From positions 124,001 through 188,000 of the forward strand of contig NZ_SDPO01000003.1 of the NCBI RefSeq assembly GCF_004134865.1: a DNA stretch of 64,000 nucleotides, written 5' to 3'. The stretch is from Agromyces fucosus (GTDB taxonomy: Bacteria; Actinomycetota; Actinomycetes; Actinomycetales; Microbacteriaceae). A program made the position numbers and the translations under genes. Shown in pieces: positions 26,818-37,027 of this stretch; the first letter of the stretch is position 1; every line of letters begins with the position of its first letter. Under the pieces are notes generated by a model. That model was not told the origin of the DNA and did no database searches. It saw only the letters and a program-made list of their open reading frames with translations.

Positions 26818-26866
26818 CCCCGACGGGCTGTCGGCCCGACTCGGCTGACCCCGACGGGCCGTCGGC
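26809..26866. repeat. Tandem duplication across the purA stop
   Basis: A 27-nt segment (26809-26835), containing the last codons, the TGA and a small CCGAC...GTCGG hairpin, recurs at 26840-26866 with one substitution. The result is two successive small hairpins that may serve as a terminator. Confidence 0.8.
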
Positions 26867-26974
26867 GAGCCCCTTCCCTCCCCCCAAGGCCCTCGATAGG
26901 GTCGGATCGGGTGCGCGATTCTTCGCCACCCGAAGCCCAGGGGCGGCCGCATGGCCGGGGGCGAGGGGGAGTAG

Positions 26975-29900
26975 ATGTCGATCATCCGTCGAACGCTCGC
27001 AGGCGTCGTGGCAGCAGTCTTCGCGATCGGGCTCACGGCCCCGGCGGTGCTGCCGGCCGCCGCAGCACCGGATGACGCCGTCTTCCTCCTCGCGAAGACG
27101 GTCAACCCGAACACCTCCCCGTACGAGCCGGGCGAGCAGTTCAGCTACACGATCGAGCTGACGTGCAACAGCAACCTCGTCGACACCTGCGTCGACGCGG
27201 CGCTGACCGACACGCTCCCGGCTCCCTTGATCTTCGACCCCTCGGTCACGCCACCCGTCGCCGTGAGCGGAGGCGGCACGAGTGCGGTCGCGTACGGCAC
27301 CTCGGACTTCACCGTGGACTTCACCACACAGGGCGGAGCCGGTGTCGGCCAGCCGGCGGGAACCAAGGCCTCCATCACGGTCTTCGTCCAGGTGCCGGAA
27401 GACATCAGCGCCGACTACAACGGCGCCAGCATCACGAACACGGCCTCAGCGACGGGCACCAACGCGCTGCCGAAGGATGCCTCGGCGACGATCTCGCTCG
27501 AGGTGCCCGAGGTGCTCGATTCGACCGTGCAGAAGTCGGTCGACGACCATCAGCCCGACGGCGCGCCCGGCATCCCCGCGCTGCCCGACCAGCCCGTCGA
27601 CTACGCGATCGGCGGCGGCAACGCCTCGAACCGCTCGGTCGACGAGATCGTCGTGCAGGACCCGGCCGACGGCGTCGCGAGCCCGTTCGACTCGTACTTC
27701 GACTTCACCGGCATCACCTCGATCACGCCGCCGGCCGGCGCCGACCAGGTCGAGATCGAATGGCTCGACGAGAACGGCGACTGGCAGGTCGCCTACGCGA
27801 CCGGACCGATCCCGGCCGACTTCACGGGCATCCCCGATGTGGACCCGCTCAGCGACGTGAAGGGACTGCGCTTCACCTTCTCGTCGTCGACCGGCCAGCT
27901 GCCGCCGACCCCCGCCGGGGAGGAGGCATCCATCGGCATCGGCGCCGAGACGAACGCGACCGTCGAGGCCATCCCGAGGGACGATTCGGTGACGGTGCCG
28001 AACACTGCGTCGTCCAACATCGTCGTGCACGGCGACTCGAGCACCCCGAAGACCGCACCCGGCGACGCCGTCGTCTCGAACACGGGGCCGTTCGTCGAGA
28101 CGACGAAGACGTTCGCGAACCCGAACCTCCTCGCCGGGCAGCAGACGACCGCCACGATCACGTCGACCAACGGCTTCCGCCCGGTCACGTCCATGGTGAT
28201 CGAGGAGCCGACGCCCGGTTCACCCGACCTCGGCGAGCAGGGCCTCGACTTCGAGGGCTTCACCGACGGCGTCGTCTGGCCGGCGAACGCCACCGCCGCC
28301 TCGGTGACCTACGTCTACGACGACGGCACCGAGGAGACCCTCGACGCGGATGCCCCGAACACGCTGCCCGACCCGACGAAGGACGGCGTCGTCGGCTTCA
28401 CCGTGACCTTCACGGGTCCGATCATCCAGAACGCCGCCGCGACGTTGCCGTTCACGGTGACGGCGCAGCCCGTCGACACCGAAGACGTCGTGAGCACGAA
28501 CGACACCACTTCGACCGTCACCGACCAACTCGGGTTGTCGGGCACCGACGAGGACTCGGCCGACATCACGCGTCAGCCCGGCCGTGTCTCGACGACGATC
28601 GAGAAGAACATCGCGCGCGACGAGATCTGGGCGGTACCCGGCACGACGACCGACGTGAGCTTCCTCGCGACCGTGAACGACCAGCAGCCGAACCCCTCGA
28701 CGATCGGGTCCGAGGTGCTGATCGTGAGCGACCCGGCCGACCCGCAGCCCGGCGACCCCGTGACGCCCTTCTGGAACACGTTCGACGCGAGCCAGATCGT
28801 CGCCGGCGTTCCGGCCGATGCCGATCTCCAGGTGCAGTACTGGGATGGACAGGAATGGGTCGACCTGCCGAACGGTCAGCTCGACGGCGAGGGCGACCTC
28901 GTCGTGGCGATCCCCGCCGACCTGCAGGACGACATCGAGGGCATCCGCTTCGTCTACACCCCGAAGGCGGGGGAGCTGCTCCCGCCGGGCTTCCAGGTCG
29001 CCCCGACGATGACGGTCGAGACGCGCGACGACTTCCGCGACGGATCGGGATCGGTCGCGGATGCGGCCGACGCGGCCGACCCGCTGACCGTCGCCAACAC
29101 GGCCGGCTCCGCGGTCGAGAACCCGAATGACGCCAGCCCCGAGGACAACACGGCGACCGACGGCGACGAGATCGACCTGAAGCCGATCGACGGCGACGGC
29201 CCCGGCCCCGACCTGTTCGAGAAGCACTGGATCGTCGACCCCGCCGACCCGCTCTTCGCCTTCAGCGGCGACCGGCGCACGGCGCGCGTCTCGTGGTCGA
29301 CCGAGGGGCTGCCGTTCGACTCGGTGGCGATCACCGACGACCCTTCCGCCAGTCCCGACTTCAGCGATGCGGCGATCGCGCAGTCGACGTTCGATGCCTG
29401 GAACCTCGTCGAGATCGCCGCGATCGACGCCTCGCTCGACCCGATGATGCAGTACGACCGCATCGCCGCCGTCGAACTCTTCAACGGCGACACCGGCACC
29501 TGGGACGACGTCACGACGGCCGCGTGCGGCGACGGCACGGCATGCGACGGTGCGTTCCCGGGCTACACGCTCTCGGCCGACGAGGTCGCCACCACCCGCG
29601 CGGTGCGCCTCACCTACGAAGAGGGATCGCATCGCGGCGGCGGCACCGGGCCCGTCGCGGGCTCCGGCGTGGCTCCGTCGTACGGGCACGACCGCGACCT
29701 CGACCTCGTGTTCGAGCTCCGCGACTTCACGCGCAGCGACGGGGGACCGGTGACGGGCACCCTGCACCCCGACGAGACCTACAACTCGGGCCAGCCGGGC
29801 GTCGTGAGGAACACCGCTCAGATCGACGGCAGGGGGGTGCAGCCGATCACCGAGACGGATGCCGACGACATCACGATCCTCGATGCCGCGGTCAACGTCG

Positions 29901-32900
29901 AGGTGTCGAAGGCGTTCGACCCCGCCGACTTGCCGGTTCCGGCAGCGGACACGCCGCAGGCGGACTTCCCATTGACCACCGCGACGATCACGGCGACCAA
30001 CCAGACGGAGGCCGCGGTCGAGACGCTCGAGGTCAGCGACCCGGCTCCGGGTTCGGCGACGACGACGTACGACTACCTCAACCTGCACTCGATCGACTCG
30101 ATCACGGTTCCGGCCGCGGCGACGTCGTCGACGGTGATCCTCACGCGCGAGGGCGGTGCCGACGATGCACCGATCTCGATCGATGCGGCGCTCGCGCTGA
30201 CGTCGGCCGATCTCCTCGACGTGATCGGCATCACGGTTCGCCACACCGACCCGGGCGGCATCTCGATCGCCTCGACGGCGTCGAGCACCGTCGTGCTCAC
30301 CTTCCAGATGCGCCGGTTCCATCGCAGCGATCCGTCGACCCCGATCGCCGTCGGCGACCTGGCGACGAACGTCGCGGGTGCCGGTGTCACGCGCCCGGGC
30401 GGGCTGCCGCTCGACGAGGCATCCGGCACCTCGACGGCGACGCTGCCGTTCGTCACGGCGACCTACGGAGTGGCGGCGACGAAGGAGATCACGCCGGCGA
30501 CGCGGTACGAGGATGAACCGCGCGACGGCTACACCATCGCGCTGTCGGGACAGCCCACCGGTAACGTGCGCACGACCGTGCTCACGATCACCGACGCCGA
30601 ACCGACGTTCTGGAACGCCTTCGAGTTCGCCTCGTTCCCGACCGAGACGCTCCCGCCGAACCTGCACCAGTTGCAGGTCTGGGCGCTCGTCGGCGTCGAC
30701 TGGGCGATCGAGCCGGTGACGAACCGGCTCGTGTACACGTGCGGCGGTTCGACCGACCTGACTGCCTGCTGGGTGCCCGGCGACTGGCAGGACGCCGCCG
30801 CCGACGGCACCGTGGTTCCGGTGCTGCCCGACACGGTCGACGCCGGCGAGGTCCGTGGCCTGCGGTTCGACGTCCGCGTCGACGACGAGTCGTCGAACTG
30901 GGAGAACCCGGTCACCCCCATCGTGCCGATCTCGTTCACGGCCGATCGCCTCGAGTTCCTGCACTACGGACCGGCGGGCGAGCTCGACTCGGTGCCGGTG
31001 CCGTCGACACAGCCGGGTCAGCCGACGGCGCCGGGCGAACCGGCACCGGGCACGATGACGGACGTCGTCGACGTGCACGGCCTCGGCGCCTGGGACCAGA
31101 ACGACGGCACGACGTGGGAGGCCGACGCCGAAGCGAGCGACACCACGCAGTTGCTGCACCTGCAGAACGCGATCAAGGTCGAGAAGACCCCGGGCAACGG
31201 GTCGGATGGCTCGGCCTCGCAGCAGTTCCCGCCGACGGGCGGCATCCCGTACCGCATGACCGTCACCAACACCGGCGACTGGCCGATGACCGGCCTCGAG
31301 CTCACCGACCAGGTGGCGACCGATGCCGGCGGCTCGCTGCTCGTGCCGGTGCCGGGCGCCGACCCCGTGTTCGGGTTCACCCTCACGGCGGCCGACGGCA
31401 CCGAACTCGACGCGAGCGGGTTCTCGGGCGAGCTCGACCCGGTCACCGGTGTCGTGACGATCACGGTGCCCGACGGATTCGTCTTCGAACCGGACGACGT
31501 GCTCGTCATCTCGGCCGCGTTGCAGTTCCGGCTCGGGCTCGCGCCGGGAACCCCCGTCGGGAACACGATCTCGGCGACGAGCGATCGCACCTTCGACACG
31601 TGCGAGTCGACCGCGTTCGCGCAGCCGGTGCCCGCGACGCAGGTCGTCGACGCCTGCGCGGCGAACACGACGGTGAACCCGACGGCGGCGGCACCGATCT
31701 CGATGCAGAAGGGCGTGCGCGGCGTCGCGGCGGGAGTCCCCGGGGCGGCTCCGGGCGACCCGAATTACGACGACCTCGGCGTGCTGAACACCGCGGACCC
31801 GACCTCGGCAGATGCGTGCGCCGAGCCGAATGCCGTGATCCCCGGGTACTACCTCAGCAATTGCGTGCCGATCACTCGCCCCGGCGGCATCGAGCGGTGG
31901 GCGATCGCGTTCACGAACCTCGGCAACGTCGCGGTCGAGTCCATCGGCGGCATCGACGTGCTGCCGGCGATCGGCGACACCGGCGTGACGATCGGCACGA
32001 ACCGCGGATCCGAGTGGTCGCCGATCTTCCTCGGCAACGTCACCGTCCTCGACCCGACGGTCGTCGTGAAGACCTACTACACGACCACGGTTCCGGCCGT
32101 CGGTTGCAACGCGGCGGACATCGAGTACAGCACGCGCACGACGCCGATGCCGACCGACGACCCCTGTTACGGCGACGTGAGCACGCGTGTCTGGACCGAG
32201 TTCACGGACGCGACCCCGACCGCAGAACTCGCGCAGGCGAAGGCGATCAAGATCATCGTGATCTGGCCCGACGGCGGCGGCCTGCAGCCGGGTGCGTCGG
32301 GCGGCCTCACGTTCGACACGCAGACTCCGTACTCGAACCCCGCCGCGGTGGACGGCGGCCTGCCGATCGCCTGGAACGCCGTCGCGGCTGGCTCGCGCGC
32401 CGACTTCGACGCGCAGGAGATCTACCAGGGCCCGGTCGAGCCGGTCCGCTCCGGCGTGGCCGTGCCGAACGGGGACATCGCGCTCGAGAAGGCGGTCGTC
32501 GTTCCCGACGACTGGCCCGCCGGGTGGCCGCTGCCAGCCTCGTACGACTTCGACGTGCAGTGCACCTCGGGCGGTGAGCCGGTGGCGATCGTCGACGCGG
32601 ACGGCGGCCCCGTCTCGCCGGTGACGGTGCCCGCCGACGGCACCCAGGTCGTCTTCGGTGAGGGAACGAACCTGCCGATGTACTCCGAGTGCACCGTGCA
32701 GGAGATTACGGCGCAGGGCTCGACGGTCACGTACGATCCTGCCGGGGCCGACGGTCGCTCGGGTGAGGTGACGGCGCGCCGCGACCTCACGGGCCGGCCG
32801 GATATCCACCACCCGGCATCCGACGGCACGGACCTCGAGCAGGTGACCGGCACGAATACCTACGAGCTCGGTGGGTTCGAGGTGAGCAAGGCCGTCGACA

Positions 32901-34705
32901 ACGGCGGTGCGCAGAACCAGGACGGCGAGAGCATCGTGTACGACACCGTTTATCGCTTCAGCGCGAGCTGCGTGTTCGACGGCGCCACGGTGCTCGACGA
33001 GGACTTCGAGCTGAGGGCCGGCGAATCGCTGCCGTTCGACCCGTTGCCGGTCGGTGCGGTCTGCACGGTCGAGGAGACCGAGCAGGCGGGCGCCGACACC
33101 TCGATCATCGTCACTCGAGACGGCGTCGAGGATGACCTCGGCGAGGTCGCGAGCGCCGAGTTCACGGTGCTGCCCGACGATGATGAGGGGCAGTCGGTCA
33201 CCGTCGTGGCCGTGACGAACAGCTACGCCGTCGGGTCGGTCGAGATCGTCAAGTCGGTCACCGGCACGGGAGCCGAGGCATGGGGCGGCACGCTGGGCGA
33301 CTTCGAGGTGCGGCTCGTCTGCACCCTCCCCGCCGCGGACCCCGACACGGTCTACGACGGCACGCACCTGCTGACGAAGGATGCCCCGGGGGACGTGTGG
33401 CTCGTCGAGAACCTGCCCACGGGGGCCGAGTGCGACGTGACCGAGATCGACGACGGCGGTGCCACCGAGTCGTCGGTGACGCCCGAGATGCCGATCGTCA
33501 TCGGCGACGACGCGACCGGTGAACCCGTGCAGGTCGACATCGTCAACGAGTTCCGCACCGGAGCGCTCAACGTGCTGAAGGAGGTCAGCGGACCCGGCGT
33601 GCCCGAGTTCTCGACCGGGCCGTTCGTCTTCCAGGTGATCTGCACCTACGAGGGCAGCACCGTGACGTCGGTCGACCTCGTCGTGCAGGGCGAGGAGGAC
33701 TCGCGCGGCCCGTACGTCAGCGAGACGGTGGCGGGCATTCCCGTCGGCGCGGAATGCGTCGTCACCGAGGTCGACAACGGGGGCGCCGACGCAACGCCCG
33801 AGCCGGTGACCGTCATCATCCCCGACCAGGAGACCGACGGGGTCGAGACGGTCGTGACCGCCGGGTTCCTCAACCGATTCTCCCTGGGACTCCTCGGCGT
33901 CGCGAAGGAGGTCGACGGAGCTGCCGCCGACGCGCCGTGGGTGCAGGACGCGGTGTTCACGCTCCAGGTGACCTGCGAGGTCGACGTGGACGGCATCCGC
34001 ACGACCGTGTACTCCAGTGCGATCGAGCTCACCGCCGGCGACATCGAGCCGCTGCGCGGCGCTGACGGCCGAGTCGTGCGACTGCCGGTCGGCACGCACT
34101 GCTACGGCTCGGAGACCGATCCGGCGGGCGCGACGTCGTGGAGCGTCGACCACGACTCGTACGACGATGCGATCATCGTCGAAGCGGAGCGGCTGCCGCA
34201 GATCCTGCTCGTGACGGCGACGAACACCTACGACTACGGGAGCATCGAGCTCGAGAAGACCGTGAGCGGTGCGGTCGCCGAGGCTGCGGGCAAGACCTTC
34301 ACCGTCGAGGTGACGTGCGTCCTCGATCGCGGCGAGAACAACGAGCCGTACATCGCGCTCGACCATGAGCCCGTGCAGATCAGTGGCGGCGAGACGGTCG
34401 TGCTCGACGGGCTGCCGGTCGGCGCCGAGTGCTGGGCCGAGGAGACCGACACGGGCGGCGCCGTCGAGGTGACTGTGAGTGCCACCGAGGCGGATCCCGC
34501 GGTCGTCGGCCAAGGCGCGGCGGTCACCCTGACGGTCGACAACCGCTTCGCCCCGCCGCTGCCCGCGACCGGCATCGACGGCGACGAGCTCGCCGCTCGC
34601 TTGACCTGGGCGCTGCTGCTCACCGGTGGTGGGCTCGCACTCGTCGCGTTCGTGCTCGTGCGCCGGCGGCGGAGTCGGGCCGAAGCGATCCGCAGCATCC
34701 GCTGA
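26975..34705 (+). CDS. Giant LPATG-anchored surface protein with DUF11-like and DUF5979/Cna_B-type repeats
   Basis: 2576 residues. A signal peptide (1-31) is followed by about 1800 residues of repeated immunoglobulin-like segments of DUF11 type (phrases such as EQFSYTIELTC, ADTTSTVT, TVTNTGDWPMTGLELTDQV), then six DUF5979/Cna_B-like repeats beginning near residues 1834, 1965, 2087, 2196, 2305 and 2422. Each opens with a Lys-containing strand (ALEKAV, EVSKAV, EIVKSV, NVLKEV, GVAKEV, ELEKTV) and closes with a TN.Y-type Asn, the layout of isopeptide-bonded domains. LPATG (2529-2533), a membrane helix and an Arg-rich tail form a sortase signal. It probably makes a long wall-attached fibre; adhesion is inferred. 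TAGGGT at 26897-26902 may be its -10. Confidence 0.9.
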   Translation: MSIIRRTLAGVVAAVFAIGLTAPAVLPAAAAPDDAVFLLAKTVNPNTSPYEPGEQFSYTIELTCNSNLVDTCVDAALTDTLPAPLIFDPSVTPPVAVSGGGTSAVAYGTSDFTVDFTTQGGAGVGQPAGTKASITVFVQVPEDISADYNGASITNTASATGTNALPKDASATISLEVPEVLDSTVQKSVDDHQPDGAPGIPALPDQPVDYAIGGGNASNRSVDEIVVQDPADGVASPFDSYFDFTGITSITPPAGADQVEIEWLDENGDWQVAYATGPIPADFTGIPDVDPLSDVKGLRFTFSSSTGQLPPTPAGEEASIGIGAETNATVEAIPRDDSVTVPNTASSNIVVHGDSSTPKTAPGDAVVSNTGPFVETTKTFANPNLLAGQQTTATITSTNGFRPVTSMVIEEPTPGSPDLGEQGLDFEGFTDGVVWPANATAASVTYVYDDGTEETLDADAPNTLPDPTKDGVVGFTVTFTGPIIQNAAATLPFTVTAQPVDTEDVVSTNDTTSTVTDQLGLSGTDEDSADITRQPGRVSTTIEKNIARDEIWAVPGTTTDVSFLATVNDQQPNPSTIGSEVLIVSDPADPQPGDPVTPFWNTFDASQIVAGVPADADLQVQYWDGQEWVDLPNGQLDGEGDLVVAIPADLQDDIEGIRFVYTPKAGELLPPGFQVAPTMTVETRDDFRDGSGSVADAADAADPLTVANTAGSAVENPNDASPEDNTATDGDEIDLKPIDGDGPGPDLFEKHWIVDPADPLFAFSGDRRTARVSWSTEGLPFDSVAITDDPSASPDFSDAAIAQSTFDAWNLVEIAAIDASLDPMMQYDRIAAVELFNGDTGTWDDVTTAACGDGTACDGAFPGYTLSADEVATTRAVRLTYEEGSHRGGGTGPVAGSGVAPSYGHDRDLDLVFELRDFTRSDGGPVTGTLHPDETYNSGQPGVVRNTAQIDGRGVQPITETDADDITILDAAVNVEVSKAFDPADLPVPAADTPQADFPLTTATITATNQTEAAVETLEVSDPAPGSATTTYDYLNLHSIDSITVPAAATSSTVILTREGGADDAPISIDAALALTSADLLDVIGITVRHTDPGGISIASTASSTVVLTFQMRRFHRSDPSTPIAVGDLATNVAGAGVTRPGGLPLDEASGTSTATLPFVTATYGVAATKEITPATRYEDEPRDGYTIALSGQPTGNVRTTVLTITDAEPTFWNAFEFASFPTETLPPNLHQLQVWALVGVDWAIEPVTNRLVYTCGGSTDLTACWVPGDWQDAAADGTVVPVLPDTVDAGEVRGLRFDVRVDDESSNWENPVTPIVPISFTADRLEFLHYGPAGELDSVPVPSTQPGQPTAPGEPAPGTMTDVVDVHGLGAWDQNDGTTWEADAEASDTTQLLHLQNAIKVEKTPGNGSDGSASQQFPPTGGIPYRMTVTNTGDWPMTGLELTDQVATDAGGSLLVPVPGADPVFGFTLTAADGTELDASGFSGELDPVTGVVTITVPDGFVFEPDDVLVISAALQFRLGLAPGTPVGNTISATSDRTFDTCESTAFAQPVPATQVVDACAANTTVNPTAAAPISMQKGVRGVAAGVPGAAPGDPNYDDLGVLNTADPTSADACAEPNAVIPGYYLSNCVPITRPGGIERWAIAFTNLGNVAVESIGGIDVLPAIGDTGVTIGTNRGSEWSPIFLGNVTVLDPTVVVKTYYTTTVPAVGCNAADIEYSTRTTPMPTDDPCYGDVSTRVWTEFTDATPTAELAQAKAIKIIVIWPDGGGLQPGASGGLTFDTQTPYSNPAAVDGGLPIAWNAVAAGSRADFDAQEIYQGPVEPVRSGVAVPNGDIALEKAVVVPDDWPAGWPLPASYDFDVQCTSGGEPVAIVDADGGPVSPVTVPADGTQVVFGEGTNLPMYSECTVQEITAQGSTVTYDPAGADGRSGEVTARRDLTGRPDIHHPASDGTDLEQVTGTNTYELGGFEVSKAVDNGGAQNQDGESIVYDTVYRFSASCVFDGATVLDEDFELRAGESLPFDPLPVGAVCTVEETEQAGADTSIIVTRDGVEDDLGEVASAEFTVLPDDDEGQSVTVVAVTNSYAVGSVEIVKSVTGTGAEAWGGTLGDFEVRLVCTLPAADPDTVYDGTHLLTKDAPGDVWLVENLPTGAECDVTEIDDGGATESSVTPEMPIVIGDDATGEPVQVDIVNEFRTGALNVLKEVSGPGVPEFSTGPFVFQVICTYEGSTVTSVDLVVQGEEDSRGPYVSETVAGIPVGAECVVTEVDNGGADATPEPVTVIIPDQETDGVETVVTAGFLNRFSLGLLGVAKEVDGAAADAPWVQDAVFTLQVTCEVDVDGIRTTVYSSAIELTAGDIEPLRGADGRVVRLPVGTHCYGSETDPAGATSWSVDHDSYDDAIIVEAERLPQILLVTATNTYDYGSIELEKTVSGAVAEAAGKTFTVEVTCVLDRGENNEPYIALDHEPVQISGGETVVLDGLPVGAECWAEETDTGGAVEVTVSATEADPAVVGQGAAVTLTVDNRFAPPLPATGIDGDELAARLTWALLLTGGGLALVAFVLVRRRRSRAEAIRSIR

Positions 34706-34719
34706 CGCGGAGAACGAGC

Positions 34720-34750
34720 AACGCCCGGCCAGATGTCCCGGCCGGGCGTT
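34720..34750. terminator. Bidirectional terminator between convergent genes
   Basis: A perfect 11-bp stem (34720-34730 with 34740-34750) with a 9-nt loop, flanked by further complementary ACGAG/CTCGT, lies between the surface protein stop and the convergent hydrolase stop. Confidence 0.8.
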
Positions 34751-34770
34751 CCTCGTCGTGTCGTCGCGTG

Positions 34771-36639
34771 CTACGGCGTGACGATGGCGAACGCCTCGTC
34801 GCCCGGGTCGATGACCCCGAGCAGGCGCTCGAGCACCGAGCCGTCGCCCTCGATCGCGACGCCCGATGACGTGGAGTCGCCGCCCAGGAGGGCGAGGAGG
34901 CGCAGCTTCGAGAGGCTGAGGGTCAGCTCGACGTCACCGGCACCGTCCTCGAGGTAGATCAGCACGCCGTTGCGGAGCGTGATCCGGAACCGCCGATCGA
35001 GGTCGGTGAGGACGATCGCGAACGACAGGTCGAGGTCCCAGGCCTTCGGTCCGTCGATCTTGATCGCGATCGCGTCGAGCAGCTGCTCGGGGCTGAGCTG
35101 GGCCACCATCGAGGGCGCGCTCGTCTTCGTCGGCGTGCCGAAGTTGCCGACGCGCAGCTCCGTCGCCCCGGAGAGGAAGAAGTTGCGCCAGGTGCCGTTC
35201 TCGGAGCCGTAGGCCAACTGCTCGAGCGTGTCGGCGTACAGCGCCCGGGCGGCCTCGTGGTGCTCGTCGACGAAGACGGCGTGGTCGAGCAGGGTCGCCG
35301 CCCAACGGAAGTCGCCGGCGTCGTACGCCGCCTGAGCGAGCTCGACCACCCGGTCGATCCCGCCGATCGCGTCGACGTAGCGCGTCGCGATCGCGGCCGG
35401 CGGGTGCGGCCAGAGGCGCGCCGGGTTGCCGTCGAACCAGCCGAGGTAGCGTTGCACGATCGCCTTGACGTTGTGGCTCACCGAGCCGTAGTAACCGCGC
35501 GTGCTCCACGCCTGATCGAGCGCCGGCGGCATCTCGAACATCTCCGCAGCCTCGGCGGCGGTGTAGCCGCTGTTGACAAGGCGCAGGGTCTGGTCGTGCA
35601 GGTAGGCGTAGAGGTCGCGCTGCACCGAGAGGAACTCGACGATGTTCTCGCGGCCCCACGTCGGCCAGTGGTGCGAGGCGAAGACGGCGTCGGTGCGATC
35701 GGCGTATCGCGTGATCGCCTCGGTGAGGTACTGCGACCACACGTGGGGGTCGCGCACGACGGCACCGCGGAGCGTCAGCAGGTTGTGCAGGTTGTGGGTC
35801 GCGTTCTCGGCCATGCAGAGTGCCCGGTAGCGCGGGAAGTAGAAGTGCATCTCGGATGGCGCTTCGGTGCCGGGTGCCATCTGGAACTCGATCTCGACGC
35901 CGTCGACGGTGTGCGTCTCGCCCGTCGTAGTGATCTCGAGCGTCGGCACGATCATGCCGACGGCGCCGGTCGACGTGGTCTGGCCGAGGCCGGCGCCCAC
36001 GGCGCCCTGCGGTCCGCGCTCGAGGGCCGCGCCGTACATGTAGCCGGCGCGCCTGGCCATCGCCGTTCCGGCGTAGACGTTCTCGGCGACGGCGTGCTCG
36101 ACGAAGCCCTCGGGGGCGATGATCTGCACGGTGCCCGCGTCGACCTCGGCTTGCGACGTCACGCCGAAGACGCCGCCGAAGTGGTCGACGTGCGAGTGGG
36201 TGTGGATGACGGCGACGACCTTGCGGTCGCCGCGGTTCGCTCGGTACAGCGCGATGGCGGCCGCGGCGGTCTCGGTCGAGATCAACGGGTCGATCACGAT
36301 GATGCCCGTGTCGCCCTCGACGATCGTCATGTTCGAGAGGTCGATGCCGCGCAGTTGGTAGATGCCCTCGACGACCTCGTACAGTCCCTGCCGGGCGACG
36401 AGTTGCGACTGGCGCCAGAGGCTCGGATGCACCGTGGCGGGCGCTTCTCCGTCGAGGAAGGCGTAGCTGTCGTTGTCCCACACGACCTCGCCCGCATCGT
36501 TGCGCACGACCCCGGGCTCGAGCGCGGCGATGAATCCACGATCCGCATCGTCGAAGTCCCGTGTGTCGTCGAACGGCAGCTGCGCGAGCGCCGCCGCCTG
36601 CTGTGCCCGGATGGTGTCGGTGGCCGGCTTGTGATCCAT
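34771..36639 (-). CDS. Alkylsulfatase-type metallo-beta-lactamase-fold hydrolase (Bds1/SdsA1 family)
   Basis: 622 residues. HTHSHVDHFGG (about 141-151) is the metal-binding motif. Family-specific blocks follow: CMAENATHNLHNLLTLRGA, HHWPTWGREN, and a C-terminal SCP2-like domain (about 500-620). This is the layout of SDS-hydrolysing alkylsulfatases, which cleave sulfate from alkyl sulfate esters. I place the start at ATG 36639, where homology begins; the frame is open far upstream but there overlaps other genes. A ribosome site (AAGGGGG) lies 11 nt upstream, rather far. There is no signal peptide, unlike SdsA1, so the enzyme is probably cytoplasmic. Confidence 0.9.
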   Translation of the reverse strand: MDHKPATDTIRAQQAAALAQLPFDDTRDFDDADRGFIAALEPGVVRNDAGEVVWDNDSYAFLDGEAPATVHPSLWRQSQLVARQGLYEVVEGIYQLRGIDLSNMTIVEGDTGIIVIDPLISTETAAAAIALYRANRGDRKVVAVIHTHSHVDHFGGVFGVTSQAEVDAGTVQIIAPEGFVEHAVAENVYAGTAMARRAGYMYGAALERGPQGAVGAGLGQTTSTGAVGMIVPTLEITTTGETHTVDGVEIEFQMAPGTEAPSEMHFYFPRYRALCMAENATHNLHNLLTLRGAVVRDPHVWSQYLTEAITRYADRTDAVFASHHWPTWGRENIVEFLSVQRDLYAYLHDQTLRLVNSGYTAAEAAEMFEMPPALDQAWSTRGYYGSVSHNVKAIVQRYLGWFDGNPARLWPHPPAAIATRYVDAIGGIDRVVELAQAAYDAGDFRWAATLLDHAVFVDEHHEAARALYADTLEQLAYGSENGTWRNFFLSGATELRVGNFGTPTKTSAPSMVAQLSPEQLLDAIAIKIDGPKAWDLDLSFAIVLTDLDRRFRITLRNGVLIYLEDGAGDVELTLSLSKLRLLALLGGDSTSSGVAIEGDGSVLERLLGVIDPGDEAFAIVTP

Positions 36640-36756
36640 GGAATGAAGTTCCCCCTTCGCGGGCGTGATGGCCCTCTGCCATCGTGTCAACCCGCACCCG
36701 CCGGCCGCAAGGGAACGCGCCAGCCCGGGCGGGTTCGGGTCTTCGGAGACGACGAA

Positions 36757-36785
36757 GGGGGCGGATGCCCGTGGCATCCGCCCCC
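36757..36785 (-). terminator. Terminator hairpin after the antitoxin-like gene
   Basis: A perfect 13-bp stem (36757-36769 with 36773-36785) with a 3-nt loop and a GGATGCC/GGCATCC core, located 20 nt past the stop of the small gene on the minus strand. Confidence 0.85.
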
Positions 36786-36805
36786 TGCTGCGACTGTGCG
36801 TCGCG

Positions 36806-37027
36806 CTACTTCTCGGTGCCGACGGCCCCGTCGATGTTGTCGCGAACGCCGTCGATCTTGTCGTGGTGCTCTTCGGGCAGCACCTTCTTGGCGGCCTCGG
36901 TGACGCCGTCGAGCAGCTTGTCGCTGATGTCCTCCGCCTGCTCGCTGTCGAGCGCGTCGGCGATCTTGTCCTTGTTGTCCTCGATGAAGTCTTGCGCCTT
37001 CTTCGTGATGTCGTCCAGAGAACCCAT
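36806..37027 (-). CDS. Small antitoxin-like protein (Rv0909/MT0933 family)
   Basis: 73 residues, Lys/Asp/Glu-rich and helical (DDITKKAQDFIEDNKDKIADALD, then ISDKLLDGVTEAAKKVL). This composition and the double 'K..D.I...LD' pattern match the family annotated as antitoxin Rv0909/MT0933. No toxin partner is adjacent, so a toxin-antitoxin role is doubtful; related proteins are also abundant stress-type CsbD-like proteins. ATG 37027 has GGTGGGG upstream. It has its own terminator and is divergent from the GNAT gene. Confidence 0.75.
   Translation of the reverse strand: MGSLDDITKKAQDFIEDNKDKIADALDSEQAEDISDKLLDGVTEAAKKVLPEEHHDKIDGVRDNIDGAVGTEK

Noticed and set aside
28220..34513. Open frame of about 2100 codons antisense to the giant surface protein
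   Set aside because: It mirrors the codon bias of the true gene; the predicted protein is an Arg/Asp/His-rich low-complexity string with no domain, ribosome site or promoter.
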